11,723 nucleotides of DNA from JACOYH01 sp964469735 (GTDB taxonomy: Bacteria; Patescibacteriota; Minisyncoccia; Minisyncoccales; MHMH01). Of the stretch, positions 1-6,042 are shown in pieces. Numbering within the stretch: position 1 is the first letter of the stretch; the number at the start of each line of letters is the position of its first letter. A program made the translations under genes and the position numbers. The stretch is taken from the NCBI GenBank assembly GCA_964469735.1, contig CAYXYS010000019.1, positions 1 to 11,723 of the forward strand, written 5' to 3'. The notes under the pieces are model-generated. The model made no database searches, was not told the origin of the DNA, and saw only the letters and a program-made list of their open reading frames with translations.

Positions 1-77
1 TCTTGAGCTAAAACGAAATTCAAAGAGAATAAAGTTAAAACTCCGGTCAAAAGAAATATATGAAATAGGTTTTTCAT
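1..77 (-). CDS. Secreted protein, N-terminal fragment (runs off left edge)
   Basis: Open minus-strand frame from an ATG at 77-75 to the window edge, 25 codons, no stop. The peptide starts MKNLFHIFLLTGV and ends LNFVLAQ: a lysine near the N-terminus, a hydrophobic core of about 18 residues and a V-L-A/Q site that fits signal peptidase I cleavage after Ala24. It is therefore probably an exported protein. No Shine-Dalgarno is evident. A five-codon ORF (ATG at 91-89, MKTGI, stop) overlaps the start at ATATGA, so the two could be translationally coupled. The mature protein lies outside the window and its function cannot be called. It lies downstream of the methyltransferase on the same strand, separated by inverted-repeat element A. 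Confidence 0.7.
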   Translation of the reverse strand, partial: MKNLFHIFLLTGVLTLFSLNFVLAQ

Positions 78-93
78 ATGCCTGTTTTCATTT

Positions 94-179
94 TACCCCA
101 TTAGAAACCTTTAGTAAACAATGAATATTAAATTTAGAGAATTTCTCAAATTCACATTCCATAGATTTCTAACGGGGCA
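94..179 (-). repeat. Inverted-repeat element copy A
   Basis: Two arms, 94-110 and 163-179, pair over 17 positions when read as minus-strand RNA, with three G-U wobbles (178/95, 173/100, 165/108). Read as plus-strand RNA the same three positions are A-C mismatches, so the element looks oriented on the minus strand. Between the arms, 131-152 holds a smaller hairpin (GAGA-ATT-TCTC core with AATTT/AAATT flanks). The outer arm contains the TAG stop of the upstream methyltransferase, and the inner arm lies about 17 bases before the start of the secreted-protein gene. The arms match those at 4258-4388 and 9971-10047. Confidence 0.75.
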
Positions 180-693
180 CAGCCAGAATTAAGGCGTAAT
201 GATAAGAGCCGGCGGGAAATTCTTTCTCTATCTTCAGGCCAAGCTCCTTAGCAATATCTTTTATTTCATCGAAAGAAACATACTCTATCTCTTTGGTCAG
301 GGGATTGTCTTTTATCCAATCGACAATTAGAATCCTGCCGCCCGATTTTAAGACTCTTTTTCCTTCTGCCATCACTCCCCTCTTGTCATCGCACTCAAAT
401 AAAAGATTGGTCATCAAAACTAAATCGCACGATTCGTCGGACAATCTTTCTATTCTCGTTTCCGCATCATCCACAATGGTTTCAATATTGTTCAACTTTT
501 GCAATTGCGCCTTGCTTTTCAGGGCGGATAGCTTTTCTTCCAAAACGTCGATAGCATAAACCTTTCCCTCTTCCAGTCTTTTAGCTAAAGGGACAACCCA
601 TCCTCCCGATCCTGAACCGAAATCGGCGGCAGTCATACCGGCCTTCAAGGAAAGCTGGCTTAATATTTGGTCTGGATTAACAAATTCTTCCAT
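169..693 (-). CDS. Class I SAM-dependent methyltransferase
   Basis: Predicted 174-residue Rossmann-fold methyltransferase; substrate unknown. Seen: motif I (AADFGSGSGGW, residues 23-32) binds S-adenosylmethionine, an acidic residue ends the next strand (YAIDVLEEK), a later strand reads DLVLMTNLLFE, and RVLKSGGRILIVDW is the usual post-motif strand. The opening NPDQILSQLSLKAGM and the ending EKEFPAGSYHYALIL resemble a short methyltransferase family I recognise from Parcubacteria genomes. I chose the ATG at 693, 11 bases after the gyrA stop. A TTG at 714 would add seven residues (LHIAILS) and overlap gyrA; neither start has a clear Shine-Dalgarno. It is last but one in the minus-strand operon after gyrA. 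Its stop codon lies inside element A, which supplies the final residues V-P-R. Confidence 0.85.
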   Translation of the reverse strand: MEEFVNPDQILSQLSLKAGMTAADFGSGSGGWVVPLAKRLEEGKVYAIDVLEEKLSALKSKAQLQKLNNIETIVDDAETRIERLSDESCDLVLMTNLLFECDDKRGVMAEGKRVLKSGGRILIVDWIKDNPLTKEIEYVSFDEIKDIAKELGLKIEKEFPAGSYHYALILAVPR

Positions 694-704
694 AGATAAT
701 ATAG

Positions 705-3200
705 CTATATGCAAGCAGCTGAAGCCACTTTGTCGGATTCCAACCTCATTATTCTGACTCCCTGAGTGGCCCGGTTAAGCTTGCTGACGGAATTAACTTT
801 GGTTCTTATAACATGGCCCTTGCGGGAAATGACTATTAAGTCTTCCTCTCCGCCGGTAACAACCATGGCTGCCGCCACCTCTCCGGTCTTCTGGGTAATT
901 TTAGCAGCGATTATGCCGGAGCCTCCCCGGCCTTGTATTTTATATTCTTTCAAAAGAGTTCTCTTGCCGAATCCGTTCTCGGTAATTATCAAGAGGTGGG
1001 CTTTTTCCTTAAGAGAAGTTGGTATAACATCCATTCCCACTACTTCGTCTCCTTTTTTAAGCCTAATTCCCTTTATGCCAGACGCCGTCCTGCCCATTGA
1101 CCTGATATCTTGCTCCTTGAATCTTATCGCTTGGCCTTTCCTGGTAATTAGAATAATATCATCCGATCCCGTAGTCTTTCTTACACTTTTCAATACGTCT
1201 CCTTTTCTCAAAGAAATGGCAATCAAGCCCGACCTCCTTACGTTCTTAAAGTCCTCTAGGGATGTCTTTTTTATTATACCATCCTTGGTAACCATGACTA
1301 AGTACTTTATCCCCTGCTCAACGTCTTCCTTTCCCCACGGATGCAGCGAAAGAACTTTCTCCTGCGGAGATATTTCCAGGAAGTTGAGCAGTCCCCTGCC
1401 TTTAGCCACCCTGGAACCCTCGGGAATTTCATAAACCGGAGTCTTGAATACTTTTCCAGAGTCAGTGAAGAACAGCAGGCTGTCATGGGTCATAGCGGTC
1501 ATAAAATGTTCGACGATGTCGTCGCCCAAAGTCTTCATCCCAACCATTCCCCGACCTCCCCTTTTCTGTTTTCTATATAGCGAGGGATTGATTCTTTTAA
1601 CATACCCTCCCTGAGTCAGGGTAATGATGGTTTCTTCTTGGGCTATTAAATCTTCTTCAGCTATCTCTCCCACTTTTTGAACGTTCACCTTGGTCCTCCT
1701 TTCGTCTCCGAAAGCATCCTTTACTCCCTTTAATTCCTTTTTGAGAACTTCTTTCACTTTTTGGGGACTCTTTAAAATAGCGGTGTATTCTTTTATCTTA
1801 GCTCTTATCTCTTTCAGCTCATCCTCAATTTTCTTTCTCTCAAGCTTGGCCAGAGCCGATAATTTAGTTTCCAAAATGGCGTTAGCCTGAATCTGAGTCA
1901 GCTTGAATCTCTTTATTAGATTGTTTAGAGCATCTTCCCGGCTGGCCGAATTCTTGATGGTTTTGATAACAGCGTCTATATTGGCGAGACACTTGTGAAG
2001 CCCTTCCAATATATGGGCCCTTTCCTTGGCTTTGTCTAAGTCATGCTGAATGCGTCGGTAAACAACTTCCCTTCTATGTTCGAGATAATAGCTCAAAACT
2101 TCCGGCAAAGACAGCACCCTCGGCTGAATCCCCTCAACCAAAGCCAGCATATTCAAATGGAAGGTCTTTTGCAGGTCTGTGAATTTGTAAAGGCGGTTGA
2201 GAACTTTCTGGGGATATGCGTCTCTCATTAGGTCGATTACTATTCTCATCCCTTCTTTATCAGACTCGTCCCTTATATCCTTTACACCGTCTATCTTTTT
2301 TTCCTGAACAAGATGGGCAAACTGCTCTATGAGAGTGGATTTTAAAACCTGATAAGGGATTTCGGTGATGACTATCTGGTTCCTACCAGTCTTTTCAGAT
2401 TCCAAAATTTCCGCCTTTCCCCTCATAACAATAGCGCCTTTCCCCTGGGAATAAGCCTCTATTATTTCCCGTTGGTCGAAAATACTGCCTCCGGTCGGAA
2501 AATCCGGACCCTTAATGAACTGGAAAAGGTCTTCTGTATCGGCTTTGGGATGGTCTAACAGGTAAGTACAAGCGTCCACCACCTCTGAAAGATTATGGGG
2601 AGGTATGTTGGTGGCCATACCCACGGCAATTCCCAAGGAACCGTTAAGCAGAAGCTGGGGAACCGGAGAGGGCAAAACCGTAGGCTCTTTTCTGGAACCG
2701 TCAAAGTTGTCTATGAAATCAACCGTATTCTTCTGGATATCTTCGAGCATCTCATCTCCCACCTTGGACATCTTACACTCGGTATATCTCATGGCGGCGG
2801 GAGGGTCTCCATCTATGGAACCGAAGTTTCCTTGGCCTTCTACCAAAGGATATCTCAAAGAAAAATCCTGGGCCATCCTGGCCAAGGCGTCGTAAACCGC
2901 GCTGTCTCCGTGAGGATGGTATCTTCCTAAAGTAGAACCGACGACGGTAGCCGATTTCCTGTATCTCGAGGAATGGCTGAGTCCGTCCTCCCACATGGCG
3001 TATAAAATCCGGCGGTGAACGGGTTTTAATCCGTCTCTGACGTCGGGCAGGGCGCGGGAAACAATTACCGACATGGCGTAGTCGATATAGCTTTCCTGCA
3101 TTTCCAAAGCGATAGAGCGGGATTTAACGTACCCGATCTCGGCTCCCCGCCTATCGGCAGGCAGGCCTTTATTCTGTTGTGGTTGCTGCTTCTTGGGCAT
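705..3200 (-). CDS. gyrA: DNA gyrase subunit A
   Basis: 831-residue GyrA, the DNA-cleaving subunit of gyrase, which introduces negative supercoils with GyrB (not in this window). Seen: the N-terminal winged-helix/tower region with YAMSVIVSRALPDVRDGLKP near residue 41; the quinolone region YHPHGDSAVYD with Ser100 and Asp104, equivalent to E. coli Ser83 and Asp87, both wild-type; catalytic Tyr139 in AAMRYTE; the coiled-coil arm around 380-490; a GyrA box QKRGGRG at 545-551 that favours GyrA over ParC; and repeated beta-pinwheel blades to the end. Length is near normal and there is no long acidic tail. The start at 3200 lies 32 bases inside the preceding membrane-protein gene; a partial Shine-Dalgarno (GAAGTGGA) precedes it. 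A palindromic segment encodes residues 12-19 (GLPADRRG), ahead of the conserved core. Confidence 0.97.
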   Translation of the reverse strand: MPKKQQPQQNKGLPADRRGAEIGYVKSRSIALEMQESYIDYAMSVIVSRALPDVRDGLKPVHRRILYAMWEDGLSHSSRYRKSATVVGSTLGRYHPHGDSAVYDALARMAQDFSLRYPLVEGQGNFGSIDGDPPAAMRYTECKMSKVGDEMLEDIQKNTVDFIDNFDGSRKEPTVLPSPVPQLLLNGSLGIAVGMATNIPPHNLSEVVDACTYLLDHPKADTEDLFQFIKGPDFPTGGSIFDQREIIEAYSQGKGAIVMRGKAEILESEKTGRNQIVITEIPYQVLKSTLIEQFAHLVQEKKIDGVKDIRDESDKEGMRIVIDLMRDAYPQKVLNRLYKFTDLQKTFHLNMLALVEGIQPRVLSLPEVLSYYLEHRREVVYRRIQHDLDKAKERAHILEGLHKCLANIDAVIKTIKNSASREDALNNLIKRFKLTQIQANAILETKLSALAKLERKKIEDELKEIRAKIKEYTAILKSPQKVKEVLKKELKGVKDAFGDERRTKVNVQKVGEIAEEDLIAQEETIITLTQGGYVKRINPSLYRKQKRGGRGMVGMKTLGDDIVEHFMTAMTHDSLLFFTDSGKVFKTPVYEIPEGSRVAKGRGLLNFLEISPQEKVLSLHPWGKEDVEQGIKYLVMVTKDGIIKKTSLEDFKNVRRSGLIAISLRKGDVLKSVRKTTGSDDIILITRKGQAIRFKEQDIRSMGRTASGIKGIRLKKGDEVVGMDVIPTSLKEKAHLLIITENGFGKRTLLKEYKIQGRGGSGIIAAKITQKTGEVAAAMVVTGGEEDLIVISRKGHVIRTKVNSVSKLNRATQGVRIMRLESDKVASAACI
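3145..3165 (-). repeat. Near-palindromic segment inside gyrA N-terminus
   Basis: On the minus strand the arms CCTGCC and GGCGGG pair around a GATA loop with one U-G wobble. The segment encodes LPADRRG in frame, in the non-conserved stretch before the gyrase core begins. It looks like a small palindromic insert rather than ancestral gyrase sequence; this is inference. Confidence 0.45.
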
Positions 3201-3456
3201 TGTCCACTTCTTCTATTATTTGTTTAAGCTTATTTAAATTTTCTTCGTTAATTTCCGGAACATTAACGTCGGGCATTTCCCACTCGGGCATGTCCAAACC
3301 GTCAAACAAACTTTTGCCTTCCAGCCCCCGAGTCCGCTCTTCTGCCGTTTTCGCCCAAAAAAATATAAGGGCGGCAGACACGAGTATCAACACCAACCAG
3401 AATATTATCGTTCTTTGTTTTTCCGGCAATTGTTGAATTTTCCTGAGAAAATTCAT
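3169..3456 (-). CDS. Small single-pass membrane protein
   Basis: 95 residues, function not recognised. Seen: a short basic cytoplasmic start (NFLRKIQQLPEKQRT), one transmembrane helix at about residues 17-35 (IIFWLVLILVSAALIFFWA), then a charged, proline-containing, acidic tail with a helical segment (NEENLNKLKQIIEEVDN) and a low-complexity end AATTTE. The tail probably lies outside the membrane, but positive charge (KT, R) on both sides makes topology uncertain. The start ATG overlaps the MBL-gene stop as ATGA, and its 3' end overlaps gyrA by 32 bases, so it is tightly coupled to both. I recall similar small membrane proteins before gyrA in Parcubacteria, which suggests a conserved but uncharacterised gene. 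Confidence 0.8.
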   Translation of the reverse strand: MNFLRKIQQLPEKQRTIIFWLVLILVSAALIFFWAKTAEERTRGLEGKSLFDGLDMPEWEMPDVNVPEINEENLNKLKQIIEEVDNAQEAATTTE

Positions 3457-4130
3457 GGCTTCAAAACTACAATATTCGTTTCTTCTGTCGGCAAATCCTT
3501 TTTCTTGATTAAGAGTTTCTGCTGGGACTCAACTGATTTTTTGCCCATTTCCTTCAAAAATTTGTCCACTCCGTCCAACTTTCCGCCAGCTGGCGGATTG
3601 AGTTTGGGTATATGATAGTGCATGGGGATAACGATCCTGGGCTCTATTTGGGAAATAACCTTATTAGCCCCCTTTGCATCAATGGTGTAGGCTCCCCCCA
3701 CCGGGATCATTAAGATATCCACATCCCCTATTTTGTCCAGCTGTTCCGCCGTCAGCTCCTTTTGTCCGAAATCTCCCAAGTGGCAAACGCGCATGTCCTC
3801 AGCCTCTATTACATATATAGTATTATTCCCTCTTTCTTTGCCGTCTTTCTCGTCGTGCCAAGAATGGACGCCTACGGTATAGACGTCTTTAGCTTCATAC
3901 TCACCGGGCCCGTCTACAATTAAAGGATCTCCTTTAATGGCTTTCTTATTGTTATGGTCGCGGTGGTCGTGAGTAATCAATAAAAGGTCGGCCGAAAAAG
4001 AGGGCGGCTTTAATCCGGTAGTTTCGTCAAAGGGATCAATTGCAATACAAACCTGGCCCCCACCATTGGTTTTTTGGTGGGGGGAAGCCAGTATTTGGAA
4101 GCATGATTGTCCGTGCCAGATAATATGCAT
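3453..4130 (-). CDS. MBL-fold metal-dependent hydrolase (UPF0173/COG2220-like)
   Basis: 225-residue metallo-beta-lactamase-fold protein, predicted cytoplasmic; the substrate is not known. Seen: the start MHIIWHGQSCFQI is typical of COG2220-type proteins; the metal-binding motif HDHRDH lies at residues 54-59; GPGEYE is at 75-79; further ligands are likely Asp120 (HLGDFG) and His171/His173 (PMHYH). Near residue 16 a loop SPHQKTNGGGQ, and near 178 the segment NPPAGGK, are encoded by perfect palindromes and look like in-frame inserts in surface loops. It is the first gene of the minus operon. The predicted transcription start is only about nine bases before the ATG, with no real Shine-Dalgarno, so translation may be near-leaderless. 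It ends in TGA overlapping the next ATG. Confidence 0.9.
   Translation of the reverse strand: MHIIWHGQSCFQILASPHQKTNGGGQVCIAIDPFDETTGLKPPSFSADLLLITHDHRDHNNKKAIKGDPLIVDGPGEYEAKDVYTVGVHSWHDEKDGKERGNNTIYVIEAEDMRVCHLGDFGQKELTAEQLDKIGDVDILMIPVGGAYTIDAKGANKVISQIEPRIVIPMHYHIPKLNPPAGGKLDGVDKFLKEMGKKSVESQQKLLIKKKDLPTEETNIVVLKP
3583..3596. repeat. Perfect 14-base palindrome in MBL gene
   Basis: CCGCCAGCTGGCGG is fully self-complementary and encodes PPAGG in frame between the conserved MHYH strand and the last helix of the MBL protein. Confidence 0.7.
4057..4083. repeat. 9-bp inverted repeat in MBL gene
   Basis: CCCCCACCA (4057-4065) and TGGTGGGGG (4075-4083) pair perfectly around a nine-base loop. 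On the minus strand it encodes SPHQKTNGG, a polar loop between the first two strands where relatives are usually short. Confidence 0.7.
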
Positions 4131-4145
4131 ATGTTCACTTTAACT

Positions 4146-4174
4146 ATTATAGCACATGGCAAAACGCCGCTCAA
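4146..4174 (-). promoter_or_regulatory. Promoter of the MBL-gyrA operon
   Basis: On the minus strand: -35 TTGAGC (4174-4169), 17-base spacer, -10 TATAAT (4151-4146) with an extended TGC just upstream. The predicted start is near 4139, about nine bases before the MBL ATG. It is divergent from, and 38 bases away from, the -35 of the S1-gene promoter. Confidence 0.8.
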
Positions 4175-4212
4175 CCCTTACTCTCCCAAATTTCACAGAA
4201 ACTTAGAAGGGC

Positions 4213-4241
4213 TTGCCACATTTTAGCCGGCATGATATATT
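4213..4241 (+). promoter_or_regulatory. Promoter of the S1 gene
   Basis: -35 TTGCCA (4213-4218), 17-base spacer, -10 TATATT (4236-4241). The predicted start is near 4248, about ten bases before the left arm of element B, so the mRNA would begin with that arm and have a leader of about 120 bases. A TATAAT at 4365-4370 overlapping the ATG lacks a good -35 and is less convincing. Confidence 0.7.
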
Positions 4242-4257
4242 GCCAAATAGTTATGAA

Positions 4258-4388
4258 ACCCCGTTAGAAGTCTAAGACAAAAAAATTAGGAGTTAATTTT
4301 TTCTGCCAGGCGCTATCGGGGTAAAAGCAATAACAAAAGTCAGTCAGAAATCAGTCGATAACTGTATAATGACGACTTCTAACGGGGT
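4258..4388 (+). repeat. Inverted-repeat element copy B, spanning the S1 leader
   Basis: Perfect 15-bp inverted repeat: 4258-4272 (ACCCCGTTAGAAGTC) and 4374-4388 (GACTTCTAACGGGGT). The pentamer TGAAA flanks both ends (4254-4258 and 4388-4392), which could be a target-site duplication or chance. The right arm covers codons 2-7 of the S1 gene as called. The interior (about 100 bases) has smaller pairings such as CAGT/ACTG at 4351-4363. It shares its arms with the elements at 94-179 and 9971-10047, while the interiors look unrelated. Confidence 0.85.
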
Positions 4389-5466
4389 GAAAGAAATCTT
4401 AGACAAAGCCAATCTAATCAAACCGGCCAGAGTCGGTGAAATCGTCGAGGGGAAAATCATCGGACTGGGCCAATCCAGCGTTTATTTGGACCTGGGACCC
4501 ATGGGAACCGGCATTATCTTCGGCCGAGAATTTTACAATTCCAGGAACGAGCTTAAAAAGCACAAAATGGGCGATAAAATAAATGCCAAAATAGTCGACC
4601 TTGAAAACGAAGACGGCTATATTGAGCTTTCCCTTTCAGAAGCGGGCAAAGACATCGGTTGGGAGGCCCTTAGGGATAAAAAGGAGAGAGGAGAAACCAT
4701 TAAGGTAAAGATAGTCGGCGCCAATAAGGGAGGCCTTCTGGCGGAAGCAGAAGGATTGCAGGGATTTCTTCCCGTATCCCAGCTGTCGCCGGAACACTAT
4801 CCCCGAGTTGAGGGGGCTGACAAGGAAAAAATATTGGAAAGGCTGCAGCAGCTGGTAGGAGAAGAGCTGGAAGTAAAAATATTCGACGTTACCCCGAAAG
4901 AAGAAAAGCTTATCTTCTCCGAAAAAGCCACTGATACTGAAAAACTTAAAGAAGTCTTAAAGGATTATAAGGTCGGGGACGTCGTTGAAGGAGAAATTAC
5001 CGGAGTGGTTGATTTCGGCGCCTTTATGAAATTCAAACCCGAAGCATCCGAGAAGGAAGAATCTCCAGAAATGGAAGGGCTGATACATATTTCAGAGCTT
5101 GACTGGCAGCTGATTGAGGACCCCTCCGAAGTGGTGGAAGTAGGCCAAAGCGTAAAAGCTAAAATTATTGAAATAACCGAGGATGGCCGGGTGTCGCTTT
5201 CCTTAAAAGCCTTGAAAAAGGACCCTTGGCTGGGCATCGAGTCCAAATTTAAAAAGGGAGACGTTATCAAGGGCAGGGCGACTAAAATAAATCCGTTCGG
5301 CGCCTTTGTTGAAGTAGCCCCTAAAATTCAAGGGTTGGTTCACATTTCCGAGTTCGGAACCAAAACAAAAATGGAAGAGCAGCTGGAAATCGGAAAAGAA
5401 TACAAATTCCAGATTCTCCAGATAGAGCCTCAAGAACACCGCATGACTCTCAAATTAGCCGAATAA
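4369..5466 (+). CDS. rpsA: Ribosomal protein S1-like protein, four S1 domains
   Basis: 365 residues built of four OB-fold S1 RNA-binding domains, at about 19-91, 107-186, 200-281 and 294-364. Domains 3 and 4 are the most canonical (GDVVEGEITGVVDFGAFMKF...GLIHISEL and GDVIKGRATKINPFGAFVEV...GLVHISEF). Domain 2 is diverged (GLQGFLPVSQLSPEHY). Four domains instead of the six of E. coli is common for shorter S1 forms. Its likely role is holding mRNA on the 30S subunit. The start is uncertain: the ATG at 4369 has no Shine-Dalgarno, and residues 2-6 (TTSNG) are encoded by the right arm of element B. A GTG at 4387 (VKEILDKANLIKP) would remove the repeat-encoded peptide, but also has no spaced Shine-Dalgarno. 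Monocistronic, ending in a strong terminator. Confidence 0.9.
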   Translation: MTTSNGVKEILDKANLIKPARVGEIVEGKIIGLGQSSVYLDLGPMGTGIIFGREFYNSRNELKKHKMGDKINAKIVDLENEDGYIELSLSEAGKDIGWEALRDKKERGETIKVKIVGANKGGLLAEAEGLQGFLPVSQLSPEHYPRVEGADKEKILERLQQLVGEELEVKIFDVTPKEEKLIFSEKATDTEKLKEVLKDYKVGDVVEGEITGVVDFGAFMKFKPEASEKEESPEMEGLIHISELDWQLIEDPSEVVEVGQSVKAKIIEITEDGRVSLSLKALKKDPWLGIESKFKKGDVIKGRATKINPFGAFVEVAPKIQGLVHISEFGTKTKMEEQLEIGKEYKFQILQIEPQEHRMTLKLAE

Positions 5467-5483
5467 AAAACAATTACGCAAAT

Positions 5484-5517
5484 AAAGCCTGTCATTTATT
5501 GACAGGTTTTTATTTTT
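5484..5517 (+). terminator. Rho-independent terminator after the S1 gene
   Basis: CCTGTCA (5488-5494), loop TTTAT, TGACAGG (5500-5506), followed by TTTTTATTTTT. The stem extends by a G-T and A-T pairs with the preceding AAAG. Its descending arm carries the -35 box of the next promoter. Confidence 0.92.
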
Positions 5518-5527
5518 GGTGTATAAT
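5499..5527 (+). promoter_or_regulatory. Consensus promoter embedded in a terminator
   Basis: TTGACA (5499-5504), exactly 17 bases, TATAAT (5522-5527): a full sigma-70 consensus. The -35 is made from the last loop base and the descending arm of the terminator hairpin. Predicted start near 5534. Confidence 0.88.
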
Positions 5528-5577
5528 AATTTATTATCGAGTGAAATGCTGTTCTTATAAAACAAGGAGGAAAAGTG

Positions 5578-5928
5578 ATGGAAATAGAAAAACTCCGCCA
5601 AGGAATGCTGGTGGCAACGGAAGAAAGAATCGCCGGAAGAAGAATTTTGGTCTACGGACCTGTCTCCATGATTGATAAAGAAAACGACACAGTTGCCATA
5701 TCAATAGACAGAAATGGAGAAGGAAGGGAGCAGCGCAGCTTCCCGGCATCCAGAGTAATCCCCATTCATACGCTGTTCAACCGGAAAAACCGGAAAATAG
5801 CGCAGCTCATCGGCCATAAAAAAGCGCTGGAAGGATTCATAGTCGCTCTCGCCAGAGGAAACGTCCGGGAATCTTCCATTCAGGAAGTTCTGGAAACCAT
5901 GGCCGCAGATCAAATTTATTCCGACTAA
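5578..5928 (+). CDS. Hypothetical protein, 116 aa, strongly expressed cassette
   Basis: No family recognised. Start chosen at the ATG at 5578, seven bases after a perfect AAGGAGG (5564-5570); the GTG just upstream is less likely. The protein has no membrane segment or signal peptide. Residues 1-65 alternate like beta strands (GMLVATEERIAGRRILVYGPVSMID, DTVAISIDR, SFPASRVIPIHTLF), which could form a small barrel. Residues 65-116 look helical (RKIAQLIGHKKALEGFIVALARG, ESSIQEVLETMAAD). It has its own consensus promoter and its own terminator, so it is monocistronic and probably abundant. This setup suits a small nucleic-acid-associated or ribosome-associated protein, but that is a guess from context only. 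Confidence 0.8.
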   Translation: MEIEKLRQGMLVATEERIAGRRILVYGPVSMIDKENDTVAISIDRNGEGREQRSFPASRVIPIHTLFNRKNRKIAQLIGHKKALEGFIVALARGNVRESSIQEVLETMAADQIYSD

Positions 5929-5935
5929 ATAAAGC

Positions 5936-5971
5936 AAAGTCTGCCAAGGCAATACCTTGACAGACTTTTTC
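5936..5971 (+). terminator. Rho-independent terminator after the 116-aa gene
   Basis: AAAGTCTG (5936-5943) pairs with CAGACTTT (5961-5968), and CAAGG (5945-5949) pairs with CCTTG (5955-5959), with one C-A mismatch (5944/5960) and loop CAATA, then a T run. The mismatched A5960 is the A of the embedded TTGACA -35 box. Confidence 0.9.
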
Positions 5972-5985
5972 TTTAGTGATATAAT
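5957..5985 (+). promoter_or_regulatory. Consensus promoter embedded in a terminator
   Basis: TTGACA (5957-5962), 17 bases, TATAAT (5980-5985) with an extended -10 TGA at 5977-5979. The -35 sits in the descending arm of the terminator hairpin, the same design as at 5499-5527. Predicted start near 5992. Confidence 0.9.
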
Positions 5986-6042
5986 AGGTTATTGCACCCT
6001 AAAGTTAAATAAAGGGGAAATATTTTTTAAGGAGGATTACAA

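Noticed and set aside
705..3200. ParC rather than GyrA
   Set aside because: A GyrA box (QKRGGRG) is present at residues 545-551.
4057..4084. Plus-strand terminator-like hairpin
   Set aside because: The T run lies in the loop, not after the stem, and the segment is inside the MBL coding sequence on the other strand.
4365..4370. TATAAT overlapping the S1 ATG as its main promoter
   Set aside because: No -35 match at 16-18 bases, and a better spaced promoter exists at 4213-4241; kept only as a weak alternative.
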